Translations under genes and position numbers: made by a program
Assembly (NCBI GenBank): GCA_016212965.1
Contig: JACRDA010000082.1
Span: 1-35,166 of the forward strand
Direction: 5' to 3'
Origin: Myxococcales bacterium
GTDB taxonomy: Bacteria; Myxococcota_A; Polyangia; Polyangiales; Polyangiaceae
DNA length: 35,166 nucleotides
The notes under the pieces: model-generated
The model's input: the letters and a program-made list of their open reading frames with translations, nothing else
Told to the model about the DNA's origin: nothing
The model's database searches: none
Shown: positions 7,831 to 15,422 of the stretch, piece by piece
Layout of the letters: each line of letters opens with the position of its first letter
Numbering within the stretch: the first letter of the stretch is position 1

Positions 7831-9048
7831 ATGAGCGTCTTCTCGGGACTGGGCACCGCCGCCAAGGAAATCGTCCGGGGGGGCCGCATCTACTACGCCT
7901 GGGTGGCCCTGCTGCTCGTCTTCATCTCGCTCGGCCTCGTGGCCTACGTCGGGCAGCTGCGCAACGGCCTCGGCATGACCAACATGCGCAACCAGGTCGC
8001 CTGGGGCTTTTACATCTCGAACTTCACGTTCCTCGTCGGCGTGGCGGCCGCGGCCGTCCTGCTCGTCATCCCCGCCTACGTCTACAACTTCAAGCCCATC
8101 AAGGAGATCGCCTTCCTGGGCGAGCTCATGGCCGTGACGGCCATCGTGATGTGCATTCTCTTCGTCGCGGTCGACGTCGGCGGCCCGGCCAATCTGTGGC
8201 ACCTCATCCCGTTCATCGGCCGGCCGAACTTCCCGGTGTCGCTGCTGACGTGGGACATCGTGGTCCTCAACGGCTACCTCGGTATCAACGGCTTCATCTT
8301 CTTCTACGTCCTCTACAAGGTCTCGCGCGGTCAAAAGTACAGCCGCATCCTGCCGCTCATCCTGCTCAGCATTCCCTGGGCGGTCGGCATCCACACGGTC
8401 ACGGCGTTCCTCTACAACGGCCTGGTGGCGCGGCCCTTCTGGAACGCCGCCATCCTGGCGCCGCGCTTCCTCGCGTCGGCCTTCTGCTCGGGCCCGGCGC
8501 TGATGATCCTCGTGCTGCAGCTCGTGCGCCGTCAGTTCCGCATCGACATCGACGGCCGGGCCCTCACCAAGATCGCCGAGCTCGTCGCGTACGCCCTCGC
8601 CTTCAACCTGTTCCTCCTCGGCGCCGAGGCGTTCAAGGAGTTCTACGGGCAGAGCGAGCACATCGCGCCGATGAAGTACCTCTACCTCGGCCTGCACGGG
8701 CACCACGCGCTCGTGCCGTTCATGTGGACCGCCCTGACGCTCAACGTCACCGCGCTGATGCTGTTCCTCGTGCCGAGGTTCCGCAACAACGTGAAGCTCC
8801 TCAACGTCGGCTGCGTGTTCATCCTGTGCGGGGTCTACATCGAGAAGGGGCTCGGCCTGGTCGTACCGGGCTTCACCCCCGACGCCCTCGGCGAGATCTA
8901 CGAGTACGTGCCGTCGGTCACCGAGCTCGCCGTGTCGCTCGGCATCTGGTCGAGCGGCGCCCTGTGCTTCACCCTGCTCGCCAAGTTCAGCATTCCGGTG
9001 TTCATCAAGGCCAAGCAGTTCACCCTGCTCGGCGAGCCAAGCGAATGA
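7831..9048 (+). CDS. NrfD/PsrC-type quinol-interacting membrane subunit (DsrP-like)
   Basis: This 405-residue polytopic membrane protein, with about ten TM helices, belongs to the NrfD/PsrC/DsrP superfamily. That family exchanges electrons between the quinone pool and a periplasmic iron-sulfur or cytochrome partner. Features include the N-terminal GRIYYAWVALLLVFISLGL segment, internal Asp/Glu/His near membrane faces, and the long loop EYVPSVTELAVSLGIW before the last helix. ATG 7831 follows GAGAGGAAG. Its stop overlaps the ATG of the tetraheme cytochrome gene (ATGA), and the iron-sulfur protein follows. This gives an NrfD + cytochrome c + ferredoxin-like trio resembling DsrJOP, without DsrM or DsrK nearby. 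Direction of electron flow cannot be told. Confidence 0.88.
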   Translation: MSVFSGLGTAAKEIVRGGRIYYAWVALLLVFISLGLVAYVGQLRNGLGMTNMRNQVAWGFYISNFTFLVGVAAAAVLLVIPAYVYNFKPIKEIAFLGELMAVTAIVMCILFVAVDVGGPANLWHLIPFIGRPNFPVSLLTWDIVVLNGYLGINGFIFFYVLYKVSRGQKYSRILPLILLSIPWAVGIHTVTAFLYNGLVARPFWNAAILAPRFLASAFCSGPALMILVLQLVRRQFRIDIDGRALTKIAELVAYALAFNLFLLGAEAFKEFYGQSEHIAPMKYLYLGLHGHHALVPFMWTALTLNVTALMLFLVPRFRNNVKLLNVGCVFILCGVYIEKGLGLVVPGFTPDALGEIYEYVPSVTELAVSLGIWSSGALCFTLLAKFSIPVFIKAKQFTLLGEPSE

Positions 9049-9608
9049 GCTGCAAGAAGACCTCCCCCACGTGGGCCGTCGCCGCGGGGCTCGCCTGGGC
9101 CCTCGGCGCCGCCCCGGGCTGCGACGAGCACGACCGGCACGCCTTTCCCGCGCCCCCCGCGTCGGTCGCGGCCGAGACGGTGACGGTGGAGCCGCGCACG
9201 CAGCTCCTGCCGACCTTCCCCTGCAGCTCGAGGTGTCATTCGGCGCGGGAGTCACAGCCCGACAAGCGCCTGCTCACGGAGTTCCACACCTTCCGGAACA
9301 CCGAGTTCCACCACGGCGACCCCGCCGGCTGGTGCTACCAGTGCCATTCGCAGAAGAACATCGACCGGCTGGTGATCGCCAGCGGCGAGCTCGTGACCTT
9401 CGACGAGGCTTACCTGCTCTGCGGCGGCTGTCACGGCGACAAGCTGCGCGACTGGCGGCTGGCGGTCCACGGCAAGACGATGGGGCACTGGACCGGCAAC
9501 AAGATCCGCCGCTCCTGCACCGGCTGCCACAATCCCCACAACCCCACGTTCCCCCACCTGGTGCCGGAGGCCCCTCCCGTGAGGCCCGAGCACGGGGAGC
9601 GCATGTGA
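9045..9608 (+). CDS. Tetraheme c-type cytochrome lipoprotein
   Basis: This 187-residue exported cytochrome has an N-terminal hydrophobic segment ending APGC (Cys26), suggesting a lipid anchor. Four heme-binding sites are visible. Three are canonical CXXCH: C97-H101 (CYQCH), C126-H130 (CGGCH) and C158-H162 (CTGCH). The first is C60-S-S-R-C64-H65, a CX3CH motif. Additional His residues (TEFHH, VHGKTMGHW) could be distal ligands. Its ATG overlaps the stop of the NrfD gene, implying coupled translation. It probably passes electrons between the NrfD/iron-sulfur pair and a periplasmic acceptor or donor. It is comparable to DsrJ-type subunits in position but not recognised as an orthologue. Confidence 0.88.
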   Translation: MSCKKTSPTWAVAAGLAWALGAAPGCDEHDRHAFPAPPASVAAETVTVEPRTQLLPTFPCSSRCHSARESQPDKRLLTEFHTFRNTEFHHGDPAGWCYQCHSQKNIDRLVIASGELVTFDEAYLLCGGCHGDKLRDWRLAVHGKTMGHWTGNKIRRSCTGCHNPHNPTFPHLVPEAPPVRPEHGERM

Positions 9609-9621
9609 CGGAGGGCGAGAC

Positions 9622-10590
9622 GTGAAGAACGACGGCTGTACGCCACGCGCCTGTCCCTCGAGCGAGGCCCCGGTGGCCGGCGCGACCGCGGAGCGCGGCG
9701 CTCCGCTGCTCCAGCTCGGGCGCCGGCCGCCCGATCGCCGCGCCATTCTCGGCGCCTCGGTGGCGGCGGTCGCCGCCGCCGCGACCGGCAGCGGCTGCGG
9801 CAATCACCGCTTCGACGCCCATTACAAGGAGCTCACCGACGAGGACAAGCGGCGCATCTTCGAGCGCATCGAGGCGGAGACACGGGCGCGGACGGGCGTG
9901 GACGTCAAGATCTCCGCCCCGCAACCGATGGACGGCGTCGAGTTCGCCTATGCGCTCGATCTGTCCTTGTGCAACGGCAACCGGCGCTGCGCCGAGGCCT
10001 GCGCGCGCGAGAACAACCTGCCCGACGTGCCGAAGTTCCGGTACATCCAGGTGCTGGAGATGGACCGCGGCACGCTCGATTTCGAGAATGCCAACGCCTA
10101 CTACGAGCACGACGAGGTGCCGGTCCCGGGCAAGGTGTACCTGCCCGTGCAGTGCCAGCACTGCGCCAATCCTCCCTGCGTGAAGGTGTGCCCCGTGACC
10201 GCAACCTGGCGCGAGCCCGACGGGCTCGTCGTCGTCGATTACAACTGGTGCATCGGCTGCCGCTACTGCATCGCTGCCTGTCCCTACTTCGGTCGGCGCT
10301 TCAATTTCCACGAGCCGACCGTCCGCCCGCGCGACATCAACCCCGACCAGGGCTACATCTCGAATCGGCTGCGTCCGGTCGGCGTGGTCGAGAAGTGCAC
10401 CTTCTGCCTGCAGCGCACGCGCGTCGGGCGCTACCCGGCATGCCTCGAGGCCTGCCCCACCGGTGCCCGCAAGTTCGGCAACCTCGGCGACCCGAATGGC
10501 GAAGTGCGGATCATGCTCGAGCGCAAGCGCGTCTACGTGCTCAAAGAAGAGCTCGGGACGCTGCCGCGCTTCTACTACTTCTACGGCTGA
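9622..10590 (+). CDS. Tat-exported 4-cluster ferredoxin-like lipoprotein (DsrO-like)
   Basis: GTG 9622, after GGAGGGCGAG, begins a 322-residue protein with a twin-arginine signal (DRRAIL, then an Ala-rich core) ending in a lipobox-like GSGC. Four Cys groups follow, as in DsrO/HmeA/PsrB subunits: C117-x5-C123-x3-C127; CQHCANPPCVKVCP; CIGCRYCIAACP; and CTFC...CLEACP. In the first group the position of the second Cys is Asn (CNGNRRCAEAC, N120), so that cluster has only three visible Cys ligands from the expected set. It is the periplasmic electron-transfer partner of the NrfD membrane subunit, linking it to the tetraheme cytochrome. It ends with Tyr-rich FYYFYG. Confidence 0.9.
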   Translation: MKNDGCTPRACPSSEAPVAGATAERGAPLLQLGRRPPDRRAILGASVAAVAAAATGSGCGNHRFDAHYKELTDEDKRRIFERIEAETRARTGVDVKISAPQPMDGVEFAYALDLSLCNGNRRCAEACARENNLPDVPKFRYIQVLEMDRGTLDFENANAYYEHDEVPVPGKVYLPVQCQHCANPPCVKVCPVTATWREPDGLVVVDYNWCIGCRYCIAACPYFGRRFNFHEPTVRPRDINPDQGYISNRLRPVGVVEKCTFCLQRTRVGRYPACLEACPTGARKFGNLGDPNGEVRIMLERKRVYVLKEELGTLPRFYYFYG

Positions 10591-10598
10591 GCCGGCCC

Positions 10599-10619
10599 CG
10601 CGCGCGAGCGGAGCGCGCG
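10599..10619. terminator. GC hairpin between convergent genes
   Basis: A perfect 7-bp stem (10599-10605 with 10613-10619, 7-base loop) sits between the convergent stops at 10590 and 10639. There is no T-run, so it is a candidate bidirectional terminator only. Confidence 0.3.
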
Positions 10620-10638
10620 TGACCCGCGACGGCGGCGT

Positions 10639-11271
10639 CTACGGCCGAGCCGAGCCGGCGGCGCTCGGCGCGCTGCCGGGCAGCTGCGACGCGTGCGGGA
10701 GCGCCTCGAGCGCCGGCGAGCCGCGCACGAGCGAGTCGATGCGAATGGGGCACCGCCGCGCCGAGAAGGTGCCCTCGACGCAGCTGCCCGTCGCATCGCC
10801 GAAGCAGACCGAGATCCGTCCGTCGGTTCCGTTCATGGCGACGAGCGCGGCCGCATGCCCGTTGCCCGTCCAGTTGCCGTTCGCGAAGACCTCGTAGTGC
10901 GCTTCCCACGGCGAGTCGTCGGCGGGCGCGAACCGCACCGTCTCGCTCTCGGGGGCGTGGGGGCCCGCGCGGCGGAGCCAGACCGTGGTCGCCCGCAGCG
11001 GACCGAGGTCGCCGCAGTGGTCGGAGGTCGCGCCGGCCGAGAGCACGATGTCCGTCTTGTCGTGCTCCGGGCGCTCGTCGACGTAGACGCGCGCCTCGGC
11101 CAGGGAGAACGGCTGACCGCCGAGCGTGCCCGTCACGGGCACGTCGCGGATGCCCTCGACGGCGGTGGCGACCGCCTTGGGCTCGTACGACTGCGGGGGT
11201 GGCTCGGCGCTGCAGGCGGCGAGCGACAGGGGCGCGAGCAGGACGACGGTGCGGATCGAGACGTAGGTCAC
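10639..11271 (-). CDS. Hypothetical lipoprotein
   Basis: GTG 11271 is chosen as the start because it places a signal peptide with a canonical lipobox (LSLAAC, Cys20) at the N-terminus. The longer upstream frame is Arg-rich and lacks such a signal. The 210-residue product has a Pro-rich linker after the Cys and then a beta-rich domain with repeated Gly/Thr strands (VTGTLGGQPFSLAEARVYVD) and paired Cys residues (DHC, SVC, SC, RRC), consistent with a disulfide-stabilised periplasmic domain. Family not recognised. It is convergent with the iron-sulfur protein gene. Confidence 0.65.
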   Translation of the reverse strand: MTYVSIRTVVLLAPLSLAACSAEPPPQSYEPKAVATAVEGIRDVPVTGTLGGQPFSLAEARVYVDERPEHDKTDIVLSAGATSDHCGDLGPLRATTVWLRRAGPHAPESETVRFAPADDSPWEAHYEVFANGNWTGNGHAAALVAMNGTDGRISVCFGDATGSCVEGTFSARRCPIRIDSLVRGSPALEALPHASQLPGSAPSAAGSARP

Positions 11272-11393
11272 GCCCGCAACGCTGCAAGCATCGTGCCGCG
11301 AGCCGCCGCCGGATGCACGCGCGGTCACTCGCGCGCGCTGGCGGTGCGCGGGGAACCGCGCCATGATGCGGCTCCCCCAACCAAGGAGGACCC

Positions 11394-11750
11394 ATGGCGA
11401 CGAAGGCCGAGAGGTTCCGTGCCGCAGAAGAGCGCACCAAGGCAAAGAAGCCCAAGCGCGCCGCGCGGCCACACCGCGACGAGCCAGTCGACACGTCCGA
11501 GGTGGGCGTGAGCGCCACGGACCGCAAGGCCGGGGGCGACTCGACCGCCGCTCGCAACCGCAAGGCGCGGGCCGGAAGGCGCGGGGGCGTCAAGCTCGAG
11601 GACAGCAAGAGCGGCAAGCCGTCGCGAAAATCGACCCGGGGCAGCGCCGACCACACGAAAGCGACGAGCAACCTGCAGCGCCGCCACACGCGCGCCATCA
11701 CGTCGCCCGACTCGCAGGCCCGGCGCGCGAAGGCCGCCCGCCGCCCCTGA
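11394..11750 (+). CDS. Small, highly basic hypothetical protein
   Basis: This 118-residue protein is preceded by an almost perfect ribosome site (AAGGAGGA, 5 bases before ATG). It starts MATKAERFRAAEERTKAKKP and is dominated by Lys, Arg, Ala, Ser and Thr with almost no hydrophobic residues. It contains the short phrases VSATDRKAGGDSTAARNRKA and SRKSTRG. It is predicted disordered and probably nucleic-acid binding by charge. From memory, proteins of this texture and wording occur in other myxobacteria, but no function is known to me. No signal peptide or domain was seen. Confidence 0.7.
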   Translation: MATKAERFRAAEERTKAKKPKRAARPHRDEPVDTSEVGVSATDRKAGGDSTAARNRKARAGRRGGVKLEDSKSGKPSRKSTRGSADHTKATSNLQRRHTRAITSPDSQARRAKAARRP

Positions 11751-11811
11751 GCCGGGCTCGACCGGGCGCGGGGTGCTTGACTCGGCGCGCGCCCCTTTCG
11801 AGGCTTGGGGC

Positions 11812-12450
11812 ATGAAGCTGTTCGTGCCCCCCGAGATCGACGCCTACGTCGAGGCGCACACCCGCGCCCGGCCGCCGCTCTTCGAGGAGCTGCGAGCGCG
11901 CACCTACGCCGAGGTCCCGAGCCCGCAGATGCAGGTCGGCCGCGTCGAGGGCACGCTGCTCAAGCTGCTGTGCGCCCTCACCGGAGCGCGGCGCGTGCTC
12001 GAGATCGGCACCTTCACGGGCTACTCGGCGCTGTGCATGGCCGAGGCGCTGCCGGACGACGGCGAGGTCGTGACCTGCGACCTCGACCCCGCGTCGACGA
12101 CGCTCGCCCAGTCGTTCTTCGACCGCAGCGAGCACGGGCGCAAGATCCGTATCGTGCTCGGCGACGCGCGCACCACCTTGCGGGCGCTCGACGACCGCCC
12201 CTTCGACGTCGCGTTCCTCGACGCGGACAAGACGGGCTACCCCGAGTACTACGAGCTCGTGCTGCCGCGCCTGCGCCCGGGCGGGCTGCTCGTGGCCGAC
12301 AACGTGCTCTGGAGCGGCGAGGTGCTCGCCCCCGAGACCGACGATGCGCGCGCGCTCGTGCGCTTCAACGCCCGCGTCCAGGTCGACGAGCGCGTCGAGA
12401 ACGTCATGCTGCCCGTGCGCGACGGCATCATGCTGGCGCGCAAGCGCTAG
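11812..12450 (+). CDS. SAM-dependent O-methyltransferase (Methyltransf_3 family)
   Basis: This 212-residue protein of the class I, metal-dependent catechol/caffeoyl-CoA-type O-methyltransferase family (COG4122) shows motif I VLEIGTFTGYSALCMAEAL, the acidic end of strand 2 (CDLDPAS), LGDA, and the metal-site sequence FLDADKTGYPEYYE followed by GGLLVADNVLWSGEV. These residues bind S-adenosylmethionine and a divalent metal that positions vicinal hydroxyls. Start 11812 (MKLFVPPEID) fits the usual family length. An ATG at 11773 in the same frame would add 13 poorly conserved residues. The substrate cannot be inferred. coaX starts 30 bases downstream. Confidence 0.88.
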   Translation: MKLFVPPEIDAYVEAHTRARPPLFEELRARTYAEVPSPQMQVGRVEGTLLKLLCALTGARRVLEIGTFTGYSALCMAEALPDDGEVVTCDLDPASTTLAQSFFDRSEHGRKIRIVLGDARTTLRALDDRPFDVAFLDADKTGYPEYYELVLPRLRPGGLLVADNVLWSGEVLAPETDDARALVRFNARVQVDERVENVMLPVRDGIMLARKR

Positions 12451-12480
12451 CGCCAGCCAGCGGAAGGAGCGGACCCGAGC

Positions 12481-13269
12481 GTGCTACTCGCCATCGACAC
12501 CGGCAACACCAACACGAGCTTCGGCGTGTTCGAGGGAGCGGAGCTCGTGCACCACGTGCGCGCCGAGAGCGCGCGCAACCGCACGCCCGACGAGTACGCC
12601 GTGCTCGTGCGCCAGATGCTCGCCCTGCGCGGCGTCGAGGCGAGCGCCATCGACGCGGCGATCATCGCCAGCGTGGTGCCGACGCTGACGCCCACCATGG
12701 TGGAGCTCGTGAAGCGCGGCTTCGACGCGACGCCCCTCGTGGTCGGCCCCGGCATCAAGACCGGGATCAGCATCCTCTACGAGGACCCGCGCGCCGTCGG
12801 CGCGGACCGCATCGTCAACGCGGTGGCGGCCCACGCCTGGGTGGCCGACGAGCCACACAAGGGCGTCATCGTGGTCGACTTCGGCACCGCGACGACCTTC
12901 GACTGCGTGACGCCGAACGGCGACTACCTCGGCGGCGTCATCGCTCCGGGCATCAAGATCAGCGCCGAAGCGCTATTCTCCCGCGCCGCGCGCCTGCACC
13001 CCGTCGACGTAGAGCGCCCCGCGCGCGTCGTGGGGCGCAACCCGGTGCAGTCGATGCAGTCGGGCATCGTGTTCGGCTATGCCGGTCTCGTCGACGGCCT
13101 GTGCGACCGGCTGCGCGACGAGCTCGACTACCCGTGCCGCGTCGTGGCAACCGGCGGGCTCGCGCGGCTCATCGCGCCGGAAACGCGCGCCATCGAGGCC
13201 GTGGACGACAACCTGACGCTCACCGGGCTGCGCATCATCCACGAGCGCAACCAGCGTGTCCGCGGCTGA
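12481..13269 (+). CDS. coaX: Type III pantothenate kinase
   Basis: This 262-residue CoaX phosphorylates pantothenate in the first step of coenzyme A synthesis. GTG 12481 follows GGAAGGAG. Visible motifs are the N-terminal phosphate-binding AIDTGNTNTSFGVF, the central GADRIVNAVAA, and DFGTATTFDCV with LGGVIAPGIK, all of the ASKHA fold of type III kinases. Length matches the family (about 255-265). The last 14 bases overlap the start of the FecCD permease, so the two are probably translationally coupled although functionally unrelated. birA, its common partner, is not adjacent. Confidence 0.93.
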   Translation: MLLAIDTGNTNTSFGVFEGAELVHHVRAESARNRTPDEYAVLVRQMLALRGVEASAIDAAIIASVVPTLTPTMVELVKRGFDATPLVVGPGIKTGISILYEDPRAVGADRIVNAVAAHAWVADEPHKGVIVVDFGTATTFDCVTPNGDYLGGVIAPGIKISAEALFSRAARLHPVDVERPARVVGRNPVQSMQSGIVFGYAGLVDGLCDRLRDELDYPCRVVATGGLARLIAPETRAIEAVDDNLTLTGLRIIHERNQRVRG

Positions 13270-14311
13270 CGCTCCCAGAGCGCGCGGCGCGCGCCCACGC
13301 TCGCGGCACGCCGCCGTGGCACTCGCCTGCGCCGCGCTCGCGGCGAGCTTCGCGCTCGCGCTCTTGTTCGGTAGCGAGGACGTGTCGCTCGCCGCCGCGC
13401 TCCGCGGGCCGGGTCTCGACCGGACGATCCTCTTCGAGCTGCGTCTGCCGCGCGCCGCACTCACCGTGCTCGCGGGGGGCGGGCTCGGCCTCGTCGGCGC
13501 TGCGTTCCAGGCCATCCTGCGCAACCCGCTCGCCGAGCCCTACGTGCTCGGGGTGTCGGGCGGGGCTGCCCTCGGCGCGACGACGGTCATTGCGCTCGGC
13601 CTCGGCACGGGTAGCGTGCTCGGCGCCGCGCTGACGCCGCTGTCCGCGCTCGCGGGCGGGCTCGGCGCCACGCTGCTCGTGTACAGCGTGGCGCGGCGCC
13701 CCGCGGCCGGCCGCGGCGGCACGACCTCCGGGGCGTCCATCCTGCTCGCCGGCGTCATGGTGAACGCCATCGCCGCGGCGCTCGTCACCTTCGCCAAGAG
13801 CCTGGTCCCGCCGGCGCGCGCCCAGCAGATGCTGCGCTGGCTCACGGGCTTCATTGAGCTGCCGACCGCGCCCGCGCTCGCCGCGACGGCGCTCTACGTG
13901 CTCCTGGGCGCGCTCTTCCTGTGGCGCGACGCCGCACGCATGAACCTGCTCGGGCTCGGCGCGGAGAGCGCCGAGCTCGTCGGGGTGGACGTGCGCAGCC
14001 TCGAGCGCCGCGTGTTCGTCGCCGCCTCGGCGGTGGTGGGCGCCATCGTGTGCCTCACCGGCCTCATCGGCTTCGTCGGACTGCTGGTGCCACACGCGGC
14101 CCGAAGGCTCGTCGGTCCGGACCACCGCGTGCTCCTGCCCCTGTCCTTTCTCGGCGGCGGCGCGATGCTGCTCCTGTGCGACCTCGGCGCGCGCCTCGCG
14201 TTCCGCTGGCTCGGGAGCGAGCCCCCGGTCGGCGCCGTGACGGCGCTGCTCGGCGGACCGCTGTTCCTCGCGCTGCTCGCCCGGCGGCCCGACCCGCACG
14301 CGACGGGCTGA
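13256..14311 (+). CDS. FecCD/BtuC-family ABC transporter permease, without partners
   Basis: This 351-residue membrane protein of the iron-siderophore/cobalamin permease family has eight to ten hydrophobic helices. Family phrases include LPRAALTVLAGGGLGLVGA, FQAILRNPLAEPYVLGVSGG, and the ATPase-contact region near LLGLGAESAELVGVDV. The cytosolic-loop/helix IGFVGLLVPHAARRLVGPDH precedes the C-terminal helices. It imports an iron-chelate, heme or corrinoid-like substrate with a binding protein and ATPase. Neither is encoded within the window. GTG 13256 overlaps coaX by 14 bp. The initial 20 residues are basic and cytosolic. Confidence 0.88.
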   Translation: MSAADAPRARGARPRSRHAAVALACAALAASFALALLFGSEDVSLAAALRGPGLDRTILFELRLPRAALTVLAGGGLGLVGAAFQAILRNPLAEPYVLGVSGGAALGATTVIALGLGTGSVLGAALTPLSALAGGLGATLLVYSVARRPAAGRGGTTSGASILLAGVMVNAIAAALVTFAKSLVPPARAQQMLRWLTGFIELPTAPALAATALYVLLGALFLWRDAARMNLLGLGAESAELVGVDVRSLERRVFVAASAVVGAIVCLTGLIGFVGLLVPHAARRLVGPDHRVLLPLSFLGGGAMLLLCDLGARLAFRWLGSEPPVGAVTALLGGPLFLALLARRPDPHATG

Positions 14312-14369
14312 GGTCGCGGCGGCCGGTTTGCGCTCGCCCGGGCAGGTTGTAGTAGGGTGGGGCGTCGCC

Positions 14370-15416
14370 ATGTCGTTCCGCCTCGTCCTCTCGGCGCTCG
14401 CGCTGCCCGTCGTGCTCGCGTGGTCGAGTGCGACCGCGCACGCGCAGCCGGCGCGCCCCCCCGAGGCGCCCTCCGAGGAGGAGCTGCTCGCGGCGCGCCA
14501 GCTGTTCGAGGACGCCATCAAGCGCGAGGAGGCGGACGACTGGGCCGGGGCGCTCGCGATCCTCGAGCGCGTCGCCCAGGTCAAGCTCAGCCCCAACGTG
14601 CGCTACCACATCGCGCTCTGCCACGAGTGGCTCGGGCGCCTGGTCGAGGCGGTGAACGGCTACGAGCTCGCGGCCCAGGAGGCGAAGAACGCCGGCAAGG
14701 AGGCCGCGAAGGTCGCGGCCAACGCGCCCAAGCGCGCCGCCGAGCTGCGCAAGCAGCTCGGGCAGATCGAGATCGTCGTGACGGGCGAGCTGCGCACCTC
14801 GCGCGTGCTGCTCGACGGCAAGAACGTGCTCCGGGCGCTGCTCGGGAGCGCACTGCCGGTCAACCCGGGCGCGCACACCATCGAGCTCGAGACGGCCGGC
14901 AAGGTCGTCACCGAGCGCGCCGTCACGCTCGAGAAGGGCGGGCTCGAGCGCGTGGAGCTCGAGGTGCACGACCCCGAGCCACCGCCCGACCCCGTGCCCC
15001 AGCCGCAGCCCCTGCCGCCGAAGCCGGGCACGACCGAGCCCGACACGGGCGAGGGGGCCGGGCGCATCGCGGCGTACGTGGTCGGCAGCGTGGGGCTCGC
15101 ATCACTCGCCACTTCGGCCATCCTCTGGGGTCTGCGCGAGAGCGCGATCGCGGAGGTGCGCGCGAGCTGCGACGCCAACGACGGTCGCTGCGACCCCGCG
15201 CTCCAGCCGACCGAGGACCAGGCCTACACCTACCAGAACGTCTCGTTCGCGCTGCTCGGGGTGGGTGCTGCGAGCCTCGCAACCGGGATCGTGCTGTTCT
15301 TCGCCCTGCCTCCCGACGAGAAGCCGGCCGCCGACGACGAGCCCGCCCCCGAGCCGTCGCCCGAGGTCACGCTGCGCGCCGCGCCCTTCGGCCTCGGGCT
15401 CGACGGCCGCTTCTGA
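14370..15416 (+). CDS. Exported TPR-containing protein with C-terminal membrane helices
   Basis: ATG 14370 gives 348 residues with a cleavable-looking signal (SALALPVVLAWSSATAHAQ). A helical repeat region follows (residues ~35-125, ARQLFEDAIKREEADDWAGA and HIALCHEWLGRLVEAVNGYE are TPR-like). A beta-rich PEGA-like segment (~125-205) has VLLDGKNV and PGAHTIELE. After a Pro-rich linker, two hydrophobic helices (~230-250 and ~290-312) enclose a loop with two Cys. This architecture is frequent in myxobacterial cell-envelope proteins and suggests a periplasmic scaffold. No enzymatic motif is present. An in-frame start at 14328 would lengthen the N-terminus ahead of the signal and is less likely. 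Confidence 0.75.
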   Translation: MSFRLVLSALALPVVLAWSSATAHAQPARPPEAPSEEELLAARQLFEDAIKREEADDWAGALAILERVAQVKLSPNVRYHIALCHEWLGRLVEAVNGYELAAQEAKNAGKEAAKVAANAPKRAAELRKQLGQIEIVVTGELRTSRVLLDGKNVLRALLGSALPVNPGAHTIELETAGKVVTERAVTLEKGGLERVELEVHDPEPPPDPVPQPQPLPPKPGTTEPDTGEGAGRIAAYVVGSVGLASLATSAILWGLRESAIAEVRASCDANDGRCDPALQPTEDQAYTYQNVSFALLGVGAASLATGIVLFFALPPDEKPAADDEPAPEPSPEVTLRAAPFGLGLDGRF

Positions 15417-15422
15417 CGCTGG

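Noticed and set aside
7336..9255. 639-codon minus-strand frame
   Set aside because: Antisense to the NrfD gene, whose membrane helices and motifs are unmistakable.
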